From assembly GCF_019049325.1 (NCBI RefSeq), contig NZ_JAGMUO010000034.1, positions 407,764 to 471,763 of the forward strand: a DNA stretch of 64,000 nt. Reading direction: 5' to 3'. The notes under the pieces are model-generated. The model was given only the letters and a program-made list of their open reading frames with translations. It did not search any database and was not told the DNA's origin. The position numbers and the translations under genes were made by a program. How positions within the stretch are numbered: position 1 is the stretch's first letter; every line of letters starts with the position of its first letter. This DNA is from Streptomyces sp. AC512_CC834 (GTDB lineage: Bacteria; Actinomycetota; Actinomycetes; Streptomycetales; Streptomycetaceae). Of the stretch, positions 34,640 through 43,235 are shown in pieces.

Positions 34640-35068
34640 TCAGACGCCGATGTACACCGACGCGTTGTCGTTCCAGGTGTAGTAGAGCTCCCCGCGCTGT
34701 CCGCCGTAGAGCCAGTCGTAGTTCCCTGAGTAGTTGGGGGAGTAGTAGCTCCTGCAGTAGGCGGCCCACGAGTCGCATTGGATCTTCCGGGCGTTGTTGC
34801 GGACGACCTGGCCTGCGCCCGATCCCGTACCCGCGCGGTAGTGGTTGTCGCCGAGGTTGGCGTTGTCGTTCCAGCCGCCCCAGTAGGCCGAGTTCCAGGT
34901 GCTGTAGTAGAAGCAGACGTAGTAGCCCGTCGAGTAGCAACGCGACTCGTTGCCGTTCTGTCCGACGTGCTTGGAAGCGGCCTGCGCCGGCGCGGCTGTC
35001 AGGGGCAGCGCGGACACCGCTAGTCCTGCCGCCAGCAGCGTGCCCGCGATCTTGGTCTTGAGTTTCAT
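34640..35068 (-). CDS. Secreted peptidase-inhibitor family I36-like protein
   Basis: A 142-aa protein with a clear Sec signal peptide (basic start, Leu/Ala core, cleavage near AQA-A at about 31). The mature domain is rich in Tyr, Trp and Asn with four Cys (RCYSTGYYVCFYYSTW; QCDSWAAYCRSYYSP). This matches the small secreted I36 inhibitor family of Streptomyces, typified by SMI. Members inhibit metalloproteases, but many are untested. The ATG at 35068 has a GGGAGACG site. It lies upstream of the lipoprotein gene with a hairpin between, so the two are probably separate units. Confidence 0.8.
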   Translation of the reverse strand: MKLKTKIAGTLLAAGLAVSALPLTAAPAQAASKHVGQNGNESRCYSTGYYVCFYYSTWNSAYWGGWNDNANLGDNHYRAGTGSGAGQVVRNNARKIQCDSWAAYCRSYYSPNYSGNYDWLYGGQRGELYYTWNDNASVYIGV

Positions 35069-35312
35069 GGTTCGTCTCCCGTAGGTGGAGTCATGTCCAT
35101 GTCGCTGTGCGAATTCAGACCGTATGGCGCTGGGTCTGCTGAGTCGTCCCGCAAGGGGTTGAGTCTTGAGTGCAACCGTTGGGGTAGCGACGAGATGTAC
35201 GACGAGAGGGGTACGACCAGCGGGTTACGCGAGTGTCGGCCAGGCTTTCGGTGGATGGCGTCAGCGCAGGTGAGGGGCCACTGGTCCCACGAGTCCGCTT
35301 AATGCGTACGAT

Positions 35313-35900
35313 GTGCAAGTGCGTGACCGTGACTACAGCATCCGCCCAGCAACCCCCGCCGACCTCGACGCCGCCCGAGCCGTCATGCTCGACACCGTCT
35401 ACCGGGACTTCGGTACCGGGTATGTCCCGCGCTGGCACGGTGACGTCATCGACCTGGCCGGGGCGTACGTGACCCCGCAGCGGCACGCCCTCCTCGTCGC
35501 GGTCGACGCGGACGGTGAGGTCGTGGCCACCGGTGCCCTCGACTCCCGCGGGCCCGCGCACCCGCCGAACCCCGCGCACGTCGCCGAGCGGTACCCCTCC
35601 GGTGTGACCGCGCAGTTGCGGCGGGTGTACGTCCGGCGCGAGCATCGGCGGCGTGGGCTGGCGCGTCGACTTGCCGATGAGTTGCTGGCGTTCGCCGTCG
35701 CCGACGGGGGGTATCGGGCCGTCTACCTGCACACCGATCCCGCCGTCACCGGGGCCGAGCCGTTCTGGCGGTCGTTGGGCAAGGTCGTGCACGACGAGCG
35801 GGAGGACGCGGGGGGCGGGCAGGGGATCGTGCACTTCGACGTTCCCTTGGACGGACTGGACGGACTGGACGGACTGGCCGGACTGGCCAGGGCGAGGTAG
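35313..35900 (+). CDS. GNAT-family N-acetyltransferase
   Basis: A 195-aa protein with the GNAT fold: N-terminal YSIRPATPADLDAARAVM, then motif A LRRVYVRREHRRRGLARRL (acetyl-CoA pyrophosphate loop RRRGLA) at about 102-120, and a C-terminal GYRAVYLHTD strand. The start is a GTG at 35313. The last 20 codons contain short tandem GGACTGGAC repeats (DGLDGLDGLAGLA), a likely slippage product. The acceptor substrate cannot be predicted. It precedes the Zur-box operon but ends before the box, so it is probably not part of that regulon. Confidence 0.88.
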   Translation: MQVRDRDYSIRPATPADLDAARAVMLDTVYRDFGTGYVPRWHGDVIDLAGAYVTPQRHALLVAVDADGEVVATGALDSRGPAHPPNPAHVAERYPSGVTAQLRRVYVRREHRRRGLARRLADELLAFAVADGGYRAVYLHTDPAVTGAEPFWRSLGKVVHDEREDAGGGQGIVHFDVPLDGLDGLDGLAGLARAR

Positions 35901-35903
35901 GCG

Positions 35904-35918
35904 TGAAAACCATTTTCA
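35904..35918. promoter_or_regulatory. Probable Zur (zinc uptake regulator) box
   Basis: TGAAAACCATTTTCA is palindromic at 12 of 14 paired positions. As I remember it, the actinobacterial Zur consensus is TGAAAATCATTTTCA, which differs at one position. It lies 80 bp upstream of the ABC binding-protein ATG and just after the preceding gene's stop, the expected place for an operator over a promoter. Zur would repress the operon when zinc is plentiful. Confidence 0.65.
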
Positions 35919-35998
35919 GGTAATCTCCGGTTCGCCGCCTCGCGCCCGCCACTCCGCCCGCTTTCCGCCCGCCGCCCTCCCTGATCGATCCGAGGACC

Positions 35999-37513
35999 AT
36001 GCGCTCCCACCGCCGCCCCCGGCTGCTCGCCCCGTTCCTGCTGCTCCCGCTGATAGCCGGCTGCTTCGCCTCCGGAGGGGGCGACGAGTCCGGAGACGGC
36101 GGTGGCAAGGACGGCGAAGGGGCCCGACTTCGCGTCGCGCTCGCCTTCCCGCCCGCCGAGAACCTGTCCCCGTACGGTGCCGACGCCACCCTGCTCAGTC
36201 GGCTCGCGGTCACCGAGGGGCTCACCTCCCTCGATGCCAACGGCGTCGCCGCGCCCGCGCTCGCCGAGTCCTGGCGGCGGGACGGGGACAAGGTCTGGGA
36301 GTTCACCCTCCGCGACGCCACCTTCCAGGACGGCGCCGAGGTCACGCCTGCCGCAGTCGCCGCATCACTCAGCCACGCCACCCACGCCGAGCCCGCCCCC
36401 GCCGCCCTCGCCGGCGTCAGCCTCAGGGCCGAGGCGAGCGGCGACCGTGTCGTCCGTATCACCACCGCCGAGCCCGATCCCGTACTGCCGCTGCGGCTCT
36501 CCAGCCCCAGCCTCGCCATCCTCTCCGCCAAGGCGTACGAGGAGGAGGGCGGCCGCGTCGACCCCGTCGGTCACGCCACCGGGCCCTTCGAGCTGACCGA
36601 GGTCAACGGCGCCACCTCCGCCTCCCTCGACCGGTTCGACGACTACTGGGGTGGCCGCGCCCAGGCCTCCGGAATCGACGCCCGCTTCATTGCCGACGGC
36701 ACCGCCCGCGCCAACGCTCTGCGGACCGGCGAGCTGGACATCGCGGAGGCCGTTCCCGTCGCCCAGGCGGCGAGCCTCGACAAGGAGACCCGGCGGGACA
36801 CCGCCACCACCCGGACCACCAGCCTGCTCTTCAACGCCTCCTCCGGGACCTTCAAGGACGCGGGGCTCAGGGCCGCTGCCAGGGCCGCCGTCGACACCTC
36901 CGTGTTCGCCAAGGACGTGTACGAGGGGTACGGCGATCCCGGTGTCGGTGTCTACGGGCCCGCCGTCACCTGGGCCGAGGGGAAGCGGACCGCGCCCGTC
37001 GGGCGGGCGGTGGCCGCCGAGCCCGGCGACGACGACACCATCAGCCTCGCCACCTACGACAACCGGCCCGAGCTGCCCGAGGTCGCCCAGGTGGTCAAGC
37101 AGCAGTTGGAGAAGGCCGGGTTCACCGTCGAGCTCACCGTGCGGGAGTACTCGCGGCTCGAAGGGGACGCGCTGGACGGGAAGTTCGACGCCTTCGTGCT
37201 GGCACGGAACACGCTCCTCGACACCGGTGACCCCGTCGCCGTCCTCGCCAGCGACTACACCTGCGACGGCGGCTTCAACATCGCCCAGCTCTGCGACAAG
37301 GGCGTCGACCGTGCCGTCGCCGACGCCGAGAAGATCGCCGACACCGCGAAGCGGCAGGACGCCGCCATGGCCGCCGAGGCGCGCATCCTCGGCAGTGACG
37401 CCGTCGTACCGCTCGTGCACCAGCGGATCATCACCGGCGTCGCCGACTCCGTACAGGGCGTGATCCTCGACCCGTACGAGCGGGCCCTCGTCGGCACCGG
37501 CACCCGGCGCTGA
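35999..37513 (+). CDS. ABC transporter substrate-binding lipoprotein (SBP_bac_5, peptide/nickel type)
   Basis: A 504-aa extracytoplasmic binding protein. The signal peptide ends in a lipobox with Cys22 (PLIAGC). The body follows the OppA/NikA/CntA fold: ENLSPYGADATLLSRLAVTEGL near the N-terminus, ALAESWRRDGDKVWEFTLRDATFQDGAEVT, and VDPVGHATGPFELTE. The cluster-5 family carries peptides, nickel or opine-type metallophores. The upstream Zur box and the MFS exporter in the same operon point to a zinc-chelate ligand, which is inference. The permease gene follows 3 bp after the stop. Confidence 0.9.
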   Translation: MRSHRRPRLLAPFLLLPLIAGCFASGGGDESGDGGGKDGEGARLRVALAFPPAENLSPYGADATLLSRLAVTEGLTSLDANGVAAPALAESWRRDGDKVWEFTLRDATFQDGAEVTPAAVAASLSHATHAEPAPAALAGVSLRAEASGDRVVRITTAEPDPVLPLRLSSPSLAILSAKAYEEEGGRVDPVGHATGPFELTEVNGATSASLDRFDDYWGGRAQASGIDARFIADGTARANALRTGELDIAEAVPVAQAASLDKETRRDTATTRTTSLLFNASSGTFKDAGLRAAARAAVDTSVFAKDVYEGYGDPGVGVYGPAVTWAEGKRTAPVGRAVAAEPGDDDTISLATYDNRPELPEVAQVVKQQLEKAGFTVELTVREYSRLEGDALDGKFDAFVLARNTLLDTGDPVAVLASDYTCDGGFNIAQLCDKGVDRAVADAEKIADTAKRQDAAMAAEARILGSDAVVPLVHQRIITGVADSVQGVILDPYERALVGTGTRR

Positions 37514-37516
37514 GCC

Positions 37517-39343
37517 GTGCGGCAGCGGGTGGCCACCGTGGTGTGGCGGGTCCTTCTCGCGGCCGGGCTGGTGTGCGGGATCGGGCTACTGCCGTGGCTC
37601 ACGCACACCGACCCCGCGTACACCGTCCTCAAGGCGCGGTCCGTCGAGCGGGAGCCGACGCCCGAGGTGCTCGCCGACATCCGGCAGCAGCTCGGGCTCG
37701 ACGGCGGGCCACTCCATGTCCTCGGCCGGTGGCTCGGAGGACTCGTACGCGGGGACGCGGGCGAGTCGTGGATCTCCGGCTCCGACGTGCTGCCCGACGT
37801 GCTCCGGGCACTCGGGGCCTCGCTGCTGCTCATGAGTGTCGCGCTGCTCGTCGCCGTCCTGACGGCTGGGATCGTGTGCGTACGCACGCTCCGGCTCGGG
37901 GCACGGCGGCGGCTCGGGGGGCGGCGCGGGGGCGGGGCCGGGTCCGCCCTGGTCGCCTCGCTGCCCGAGTTCCTCGTCGCCTCCGTGCTCGCCACCGTCG
38001 TCGGGGTGCAGTTGGGGTGGCTGCCCGCGCTGGGGTGGTACGGGTTCCAGTGGACCGTGCTGCCCGCGCTCGCCCTCGGGCTGCCCGCGGGCGCCGTGCT
38101 CGGGCGGTTGCTCGACGATCTGCTGCCCGGCGCCTTCGGTGAGCCGTGGGCCCTCGCCGCCGCGGCGCGTGGGCTGACCGGGCGGTCCATCGCCCGCCAG
38201 GCCGTACGGCGCTGCGTGCCCGCGCTGCTGCCCAACCTCGGACTGTTCGCCGTGGGGCTGACCGGCGGGGCCGTCGCCGTCGAGCAGGTCTTCGACATCC
38301 CGGGGCTCGGGCGCACCACCCTCCAGGCCGCCCTCGGCCAGGACCTGCCCGTCCTCCAGGCCGGCACCCTCGCCCTCGTCCTCCTCGCGGCGTGCGCCAC
38401 CGGTGCCACCCGCCTCGCCGCCCGGCTGCTCACCGGGCCCGCCCTGCGCGACGGGGCCCTGTCCTCCCTGCACCGGCCCGCGCCGCCCGCCCGCGGGTGG
38501 CCGCCCCTCCTCTACGGCGCCGTCCTGATCGCCGTCGTCGGGGTCGGGCTGACCCGTGATCCGCTCGCCCTCGACACCGGGCAGCGGCTGCGGGCGCCCT
38601 CCCTCGCCCATCCCTTCGGCACCGACTCCCTCGGGCGTGACCTGCTCGCCCGGGTCGGGCACGGGGCGCTCGACACACTGCTGCTCGCCTCCGCCATCAG
38701 CGCCGCCGCGCTGCTCGTGGGCGTGCTGCTCGGGCTCGCGCCCCGGGCGTCCGCGCCGCTCGTCGACACCGTCAACGCCGTACCGCCCGTGCTCGTCGCG
38801 CTTCTCGTCACCGCCGTCGCCGGGAGCGGAGCGGCCACGCCCGCGCTCGCCGTGGGGGCCGTCGCCTGGGCGCCGCTCGCTGCGCACACCTCCTCTCTGC
38901 TCCGCCAGGAACGCGCCACCCTGCACATCACCGCCACCAAGGGGCTGGGTGCGGGGCGGACGTATCTGCTGCGGCGCGAGTTGCTGCCCGCCGTACTGCC
39001 GCCCGTCCTGCGGCACGCCCTGCTGCGGCTGCCCGGCGTCGCCCTCGCGCTCGCCTCGCTCGGCTTCCTCGGTCTCGGTGCCCAGCCGCCGTCGCCCGAG
39101 TGGGGTCTGCTCCTCGCCGAGAACCAGCCCTACGCCGAGCGCGCCCCCTGGGCCGTCCTCGCCCCCGCCGCCGTCCTCGCCCTGCTCGGCGCGCTGGCCG
39201 TCACCGCCGCGGGCGGACTGCGCCGGCCGCGACCCCGGTGGCGGTCTCGGCGTAGGGCCGAGACGGTCGGGATGGTCGGGATGGTGGGGAAGCGGTCCGT
39301 CGTGGAGCGGGAACCCGAACCCGAACCCGCCCGAGTGCGATGA
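37517..39343 (+). CDS. ABC transporter permease, DppB-DppC fusion
   Basis: A 608-aa membrane protein in which two permeases are joined. The first half (about 1-310) is DppB-like, with the EAA-type loop LTGRSIARQAVRRCVPALLPN and FDIPGLGRTTLQAALGQD. The second half (about 325-570) is DppC-like, with HPFGTDSLGRDLLARVGHGA and the loop ATKGLGAGRTYLLRRELLPAVLP. About eleven to twelve hydrophobic helices are visible. These permeases are usually two separate proteins that need two ATPases; no ATPase gene lies in this operon. The start is a GTG at 37517 and it overlaps the MFS gene by 4 bp (ATGA). Confidence 0.9.
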   Translation: MRQRVATVVWRVLLAAGLVCGIGLLPWLTHTDPAYTVLKARSVEREPTPEVLADIRQQLGLDGGPLHVLGRWLGGLVRGDAGESWISGSDVLPDVLRALGASLLLMSVALLVAVLTAGIVCVRTLRLGARRRLGGRRGGGAGSALVASLPEFLVASVLATVVGVQLGWLPALGWYGFQWTVLPALALGLPAGAVLGRLLDDLLPGAFGEPWALAAAARGLTGRSIARQAVRRCVPALLPNLGLFAVGLTGGAVAVEQVFDIPGLGRTTLQAALGQDLPVLQAGTLALVLLAACATGATRLAARLLTGPALRDGALSSLHRPAPPARGWPPLLYGAVLIAVVGVGLTRDPLALDTGQRLRAPSLAHPFGTDSLGRDLLARVGHGALDTLLLASAISAAALLVGVLLGLAPRASAPLVDTVNAVPPVLVALLVTAVAGSGAATPALAVGAVAWAPLAAHTSSLLRQERATLHITATKGLGAGRTYLLRRELLPAVLPPVLRHALLRLPGVALALASLGFLGLGAQPPSPEWGLLLAENQPYAERAPWAVLAPAAVLALLGALAVTAAGGLRRPRPRWRSRRRAETVGMVGMVGKRSVVEREPEPEPARVR

Positions 39344-40575
39344 CGTCCGTCCCCACCGGTCGGTCCGTGAAGGCTTCCCGCCGTCACGACCCTCCGCTCT
39401 CCCCGCTGCTCCGGCTGCTCATCCTCACCCAACTCGCCTTCAACATCGGCTTTTTCGCCGTGCTGCCCTTCCTCTCCGAGCATCTGGGTCAGTCCATCGG
39501 CATGGCGGGGTGGCTGGTCGGGTTCGTGCTCGGGCTGCGGACCTTCAGCCAGCAGGGGCTGTTCGTGGTCGGCGGTGTGCTGGCCGACCGGTACGGCATC
39601 AGGCCCGTCGTACTCGCCGGGTGCGTGCTCCGCATCGCGGGGTTCGGGTGGCTCGCCTTCGCCGAGCGGACCTGGGCCGTCGTCGGTGCCGTGCTGCTGA
39701 TCGGGTTCGCCGCCGCGCTCTTCTCACCGGCCGTCGAGTCCGAGGTCGCGCGGCAGGCCGTCGTGTGGGAGGAGGCGGGCGGTGGCGACCGGACCCGCGT
39801 GCTCGCGCTGTTCACCGTCGCCGGGCAGGCCGGTGCCTTCGTCGGGCCGCTGCTGGGTGCGCTGTTGCTCGCCGTCGACTTCCGTACGGCGTGCCTCGCC
39901 GGGGCCGGAGTGTTCGTACTCGTCCTCGCCGGGCACGCGTGGCTGCTGCCGCAGCGCATTCCCGGGCGGGCCCAGGTCCGGGTCAGGGGCGGCGCGCGGC
40001 TCGTGCTGCGCAATCGGCGGTTCCTCGCGCTGTGTTGCGCGTACGGCGCCTATCTGCTCGCCTACAACCAGCTCTACCTGGCCCTGCCCGCCGAGGTGGA
40101 GCGGGCCGCCGGTTCGCAGGCGCCGCTGGCCTGGCTGTTCGCGCTGTCCTCGTTGCTGGTGGTGACCGCCCAGTTGCCGGTGACCCGGTGGGCGGGGGAG
40201 CGGTTGGCGCCGCGCCGGTCGATGGTGGCGGGGCTGGGGCTGATCGCCGTCGGGTTCGCCGTCGTCGGGCTGGCGCGGCCCGCCGGGTGGACGGGGACGG
40301 GTGGGCTGCTGCCCGCCGCCGGGTTCGTCGTCCTGCTCACGCTCGGGCAGATGCTCGTCGCGCCCGTCGCCCGCGCCTGGGTGCCGGACCTCGCCGAGGA
40401 CGGGCGGCTCGGGCTGTACACGGGGGCACTGTCCTCGGTCTCCGGGGTCGTCGTGCTGGCCGGTAGTTCGGCTACCGGGCTGCTGCTGGACACCGGGTTG
40501 CCGGTCGCCGTGCCGTGGCTGGTCCTGGCCGTCGTGCCGTTGGCCGCGGTGGGGCTGCTGCCTCGGCGGCCCTGA
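39340..40575 (+). CDS. Major facilitator superfamily transporter
   Basis: A 411-aa protein with about twelve transmembrane helices. It carries an MFS loop 2-3 motif GGVLADRYGIRPVVL (about residue 78) and a central cytoplasmic loop around residue 210. It resembles drug or small-molecule exporters of the DHA1 type. Translational coupling to the permease suggests it works in the same cycle: export of a chelator by MFS and re-import of the loaded chelator through the ABC proteins, as in the CntE/CntABC metallophore model. No biosynthetic genes for a chelator are adjacent. Confidence 0.88.
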   Translation: MTSVPTGRSVKASRRHDPPLSPLLRLLILTQLAFNIGFFAVLPFLSEHLGQSIGMAGWLVGFVLGLRTFSQQGLFVVGGVLADRYGIRPVVLAGCVLRIAGFGWLAFAERTWAVVGAVLLIGFAAALFSPAVESEVARQAVVWEEAGGGDRTRVLALFTVAGQAGAFVGPLLGALLLAVDFRTACLAGAGVFVLVLAGHAWLLPQRIPGRAQVRVRGGARLVLRNRRFLALCCAYGAYLLAYNQLYLALPAEVERAAGSQAPLAWLFALSSLLVVTAQLPVTRWAGERLAPRRSMVAGLGLIAVGFAVVGLARPAGWTGTGGLLPAAGFVVLLTLGQMLVAPVARAWVPDLAEDGRLGLYTGALSSVSGVVVLAGSSATGLLLDTGLPVAVPWLVLAVVPLAAVGLLPRRP

Positions 40576-40576
40576 A

Positions 40577-40800
40577 TTCCCCGCAAGTTCCCTGCCCAGG
40601 GCCCGGTCTGACAGCTCCTGGCTGCGGATCGTCGCGACTGCCTCGTCGAAGAGGCGCTCGGGGTCGGGGTCGTCGGCCCCGCCGGAGCGGTACCACGCCT
40701 CGACGGCGGCGTCGAAGCAGGCCAGCTCAGTGGCGACGAACGCCAGGGCCCGCGGGGCGGGGTCCGGGGTCGGGGCAGGCCGAGCGAGTACGGTCCTCAG
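40577..40800 (-). pseudogene. TetR-family regulator, C-terminal fragment
   Basis: In the gap between the MFS and LysR genes, one minus-strand frame reads like the ligand-domain end of a TetR regulator (ALAFVATELACFDAAVEAWY ... PERLFDEAVATIRSQELS). There is no DNA-binding half, no credible start, and the frame has lost its own stop and runs on into the antisense of the MFS gene. It is probably the remains of a regulator deleted when the LysR/SnoaL pair arrived. The family call rests on pattern only. Confidence 0.4.
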
Positions 40801-40850
40801 GGGCGGTGACCACGGCCCACTGACCATGGGCCCCCGGGGTTTGCGCGGCG

Positions 40851-41687
40851 TCACCCCGTTGAGTGCGTTGCCGCGGTCTCGGCCGCCGTACGGATGAACG
40901 CCGCAAGCGCCAGGTCGCGGCGCTCTTCGGGCCAGGCTGCGAGCAGTGTCGTCCGGCGACCGTCGGCGGGGACGGCGACCAGGTCGTGGCCGAGGTGACG
41001 CGCGACCGACTCGGGAAGGACGGCGACCATGCGGCCGAGGGCGATCAGCTCCGCCACCTGCCCGGTGTCCTTGATGACCGGTCCACTCCCCGCCGCGGCC
41101 TCGCTCCAGCGCGGAAGGACCTCACCGGCCAGGTCGGCCATGCCTACCGACGTGCTCCCGGCCAGCCGGTGAGCACGGGCCAGTACCACCATCTCGCGTT
41201 CGGTCAGCAACTCCTCGGTGGCCAGGCCGCCCAGATCCTCCTGCGGCAGCCGCAGCAGCGCGATGTCTGCGGTTCCGTCCCGCAGCAGCGTCCTCTCCTC
41301 GCCGATGCCGCAGATCAGTACCTCGACGTCGACGGCGTCGGGACGGGCGGCGAACCGGGTCAGAACGGGGTTGAGCAGGCCGGCGTCGCCGCCCGGCTTC
41401 GTCACCACCGTCAGCCGCTGCCGCGCTCGCCCGGCACGTCGGGTCAACTGCTCCGCCGCCGTGAGCGAGTCGAGCGCCCTACGGCCCTCGTCCAGCAGAA
41501 CCTCGCCGGCCGGGGTGAGCGAGACCCGGCGGCTCGTGCGCTCCAACAGCCGGACACCCAAACGCCGTTCCAGCCGTTGTATCGCCCGGGACAGCGGGGG
41601 CTGCTCGATACCGAGCCGTGCCGCGGCCCTCGTGAAGTTCCGTTCCTCGGCGACCGCGACGAAGTAGGCCACCTCTCGGGAATCCAT
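40851..41687 (-). CDS. LysR-family transcriptional regulator
   Basis: A 278-aa regulator. Residues 1-60 are the LysR winged helix (SREVAYFVAVAEERNFTRAA, QPPLSRAIQRLERRLGVRLL). The rest is the periplasmic-binding-fold effector domain, somewhat short, ending in AFIRTAAETAATHSTG. The ATG at 41687 is preferred over the longer frame to 41852 because it matches the family's N-terminus. It diverges from the SnoaL-like gene 70 bp away, with a palindromic T-N11-A site over its own start, so it probably controls that gene and itself. Confidence 0.92.
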   Translation of the reverse strand: MDSREVAYFVAVAEERNFTRAAARLGIEQPPLSRAIQRLERRLGVRLLERTSRRVSLTPAGEVLLDEGRRALDSLTAAEQLTRRAGRARQRLTVVTKPGGDAGLLNPVLTRFAARPDAVDVEVLICGIGEERTLLRDGTADIALLRLPQEDLGGLATEELLTEREMVVLARAHRLAGSTSVGMADLAGEVLPRWSEAAAGSGPVIKDTGQVAELIALGRMVAVLPESVARHLGHDLVAVPADGRRTTLLAAWPEERRDLALAAFIRTAAETAATHSTG

Positions 41688-41700
41688 ACCCTCAGGGTAT
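41686..41700. promoter_or_regulatory. LysR-type operator palindrome
   Basis: ATACCCTCAGGGTAT is a perfect palindrome around a central base and contains the LysR signature T-N11-A (T at 41687, A at 41699). It overlaps the LysR start codon region and sits 58 bp before the divergent SnoaL start. Confidence 0.65.
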
Positions 41701-41757
41701 GGGAGAGGGCCTCGACCGGTCTTGGTGCCGTTGGCGGACGGATGCTGGACTGGAGCC

Positions 41758-42183
41758 ATGACAGACACTGGTGGGTCGACGACCCATGTGGACCGCATGC
41801 GGTTCTTCGTCGAGCAGGTGCAGCACGGGGGACGGCTCGACCTGATCGACACGCTCGTGCACGCCGACTACCACAACCACACGGCCGAATCGGGGCAGGC
41901 AGCCGACCGGGCCGGCGTTCACGCCACCATGACCGCCATGCACGCGGCGTTCTCCGACCTCACCGTGCGGATCCTGCACTGTGTGGGGGACGGAGATCTC
42001 GTGGCCACCCACAAGGTGTTCCGCGCCCGGCACACCGGACCGTGGTTCGGCGTCGCCCCGTCCGGCAAGCAGGTCGAGTTCCGCGTGATGGACATGGTCC
42101 GCTACCGGGACGGGCGGATGGCCGAACACTGGGCCGTCGCCGACGCGCTGAGCCTCCTGCGGCAGACGGGCGCGTTGGCCTGA
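41758..42183 (+). CDS. SnoaL-like polyketide-cyclase-family protein (NTF2 fold)
   Basis: A 141-aa single-domain protein with the ester-cyclase/SnoaL pattern: FFVEQVQHGGRLDLIDTLVHADYHNHTA, a central FSDLTVRILHCVGDGDLVATHKVF strand pair and the terminal GRMAEHWAVADALSLL. It is a cytosolic NTF2-fold enzyme or binding protein with unknown substrate. The start is the ATG at 41758; a longer frame exists but crosses the operator. It is divergently paired with the LysR gene, a common regulator-target arrangement. Confidence 0.88.
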   Translation: MTDTGGSTTHVDRMRFFVEQVQHGGRLDLIDTLVHADYHNHTAESGQAADRAGVHATMTAMHAAFSDLTVRILHCVGDGDLVATHKVFRARHTGPWFGVAPSGKQVEFRVMDMVRYRDGRMAEHWAVADALSLLRQTGALA

Positions 42184-42213
42184 GCCGAGTCGGCCGCGCC
42201 GCGGGCTTCAGTC

Positions 42214-42238
42214 GTGACGCGTGACGCGTGACGCGTCA
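42214..42238. repeat. Tandem GTGACGC repeat ending in a TGACGCGTCA palindrome
   Basis: Three 7-bp units (42214-42234) run into the palindrome TGACGCGTCA (42229-42238) in the gap between the SnoaL gene and the convergent CDP-alcohol transferase gene. It may be a weak hairpin or a slippage product. Confidence 0.5.
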
Positions 42239-42310
42239 GGCGGCGGGAGTCGCTCTTCACACTCTTTACGCTTCACTCTTCCGCAGGGTGTGAGACCCCG
42301 CCGAGGACGT

Positions 42311-43126
42311 TCACTGGGCGACGAGTTCCCGCACCGCCGCCCGCGCGGGCGTCCGCGGCTGCCGCGAAGTCCGCCACAGCCACAGCACATCCCTGCCGAA
42401 CGACCACACCAGCAGGCCCAGCGCCAGTGCCACCACCCCGGCGTTCGCCACCCGCGGCAGCAGGTCCGCGCCCGCCAGGAGCAGCAGTACGCCCTGGAGC
42501 GCGGCCACCGTCTTGCGGGCCGTGCTCGGCGGCAGCGGAGCGGTCAGCCACGGCCACACGCGGGCCGCGGCGACGAACACGTAGCGCATGCCGCCGATCA
42601 GCAGCACCCACGGGCCCAGGTCCAGCGCGACGTACACGCTGAGGACCAGGATGAGGAACGCGTCGACCTCCATGTCGAAGCGGGCGCCCAGCGCCGACGA
42701 CGTGCCGGTGCGGCGCGCGACCTTGCCGTCCACGCCGTCCAGGATCAGGGCCACGGCCGTCAGGCCGACCAGGAGGGAGACGGGCGGCGCGCCGCTGAAG
42801 GACTCCGCGACCAGGGCCGTCACCCCGCCGACCAGGGTGGCCCGGCCGAGGGTGACCCGGTTGGCCGGGCCGAACGACGGCAGCCGGGAGCGGTGCAGGG
42901 CGCGGGACAGTACCGCCCAGGTCGCGAACGCGAACGCGAGGCCGGTCAGCCAGCCCGCCGTGCCCATGCCGATCGCGGTTCCCAGCAGCGCCAGAAGCAG
43001 GATCTGCGCGCCCGCCCCCACCGCCGTCTCCTGCTGAACCGGCCTTGCGTCAAAGGCGCCGTAGGCACCATCCGCGCCGTAGGCACCATCCGTGTCATAC
43101 GCGTCGTACGTGTTGTTCAGGGCCAC
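42311..43126 (-). CDS. CDP-alcohol phosphatidyltransferase family membrane enzyme
   Basis: A 271-aa integral membrane protein with about six to seven hydrophobic helices. The CDP-alcohol signature D-G-x2-A-R-x8-G-x3-D-x3-D reads DGVDGKVARRTGTSSALGAR followed by FDMEVD, all catalytic Asp residues present, at about residues 127-152. It should transfer a CDP-linked alcohol or diacylglycerol to an alcohol, making a phospholipid-like product. The GTG at 43126 has a GGAGGG site 6-8 nt upstream. The first 25 residues (YDAYDTDGAYGADGAYGA) are repetitive and acidic. It diverges from the MDR gene that heads the following cluster. Confidence 0.9.
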   Translation of the reverse strand: MALNNTYDAYDTDGAYGADGAYGAFDARPVQQETAVGAGAQILLLALLGTAIGMGTAGWLTGLAFAFATWAVLSRALHRSRLPSFGPANRVTLGRATLVGGVTALVAESFSGAPPVSLLVGLTAVALILDGVDGKVARRTGTSSALGARFDMEVDAFLILVLSVYVALDLGPWVLLIGGMRYVFVAAARVWPWLTAPLPPSTARKTVAALQGVLLLLAGADLLPRVANAGVVALALGLLVWSFGRDVLWLWRTSRQPRTPARAAVRELVAQ

Positions 43127-43235
43127 CGAACACCCTCCGGCCGTGTGACAGAGTCGATCAACGCCGCTACCTTGTGCGCGGCTTGTGCATCCCTCGGTAC
43201 GTGGGCGGCTTCCCGATCGTTCAGGAGGACATCCG

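Noticed and set aside
39724..40854. 376-codon minus-strand frame opposite the MFS gene
   Set aside because: Most of it is antisense shadow of the MFS gene; only the part in the gap (about 40,577-40,800) resembles a TetR C-terminus and is listed as a fragment.
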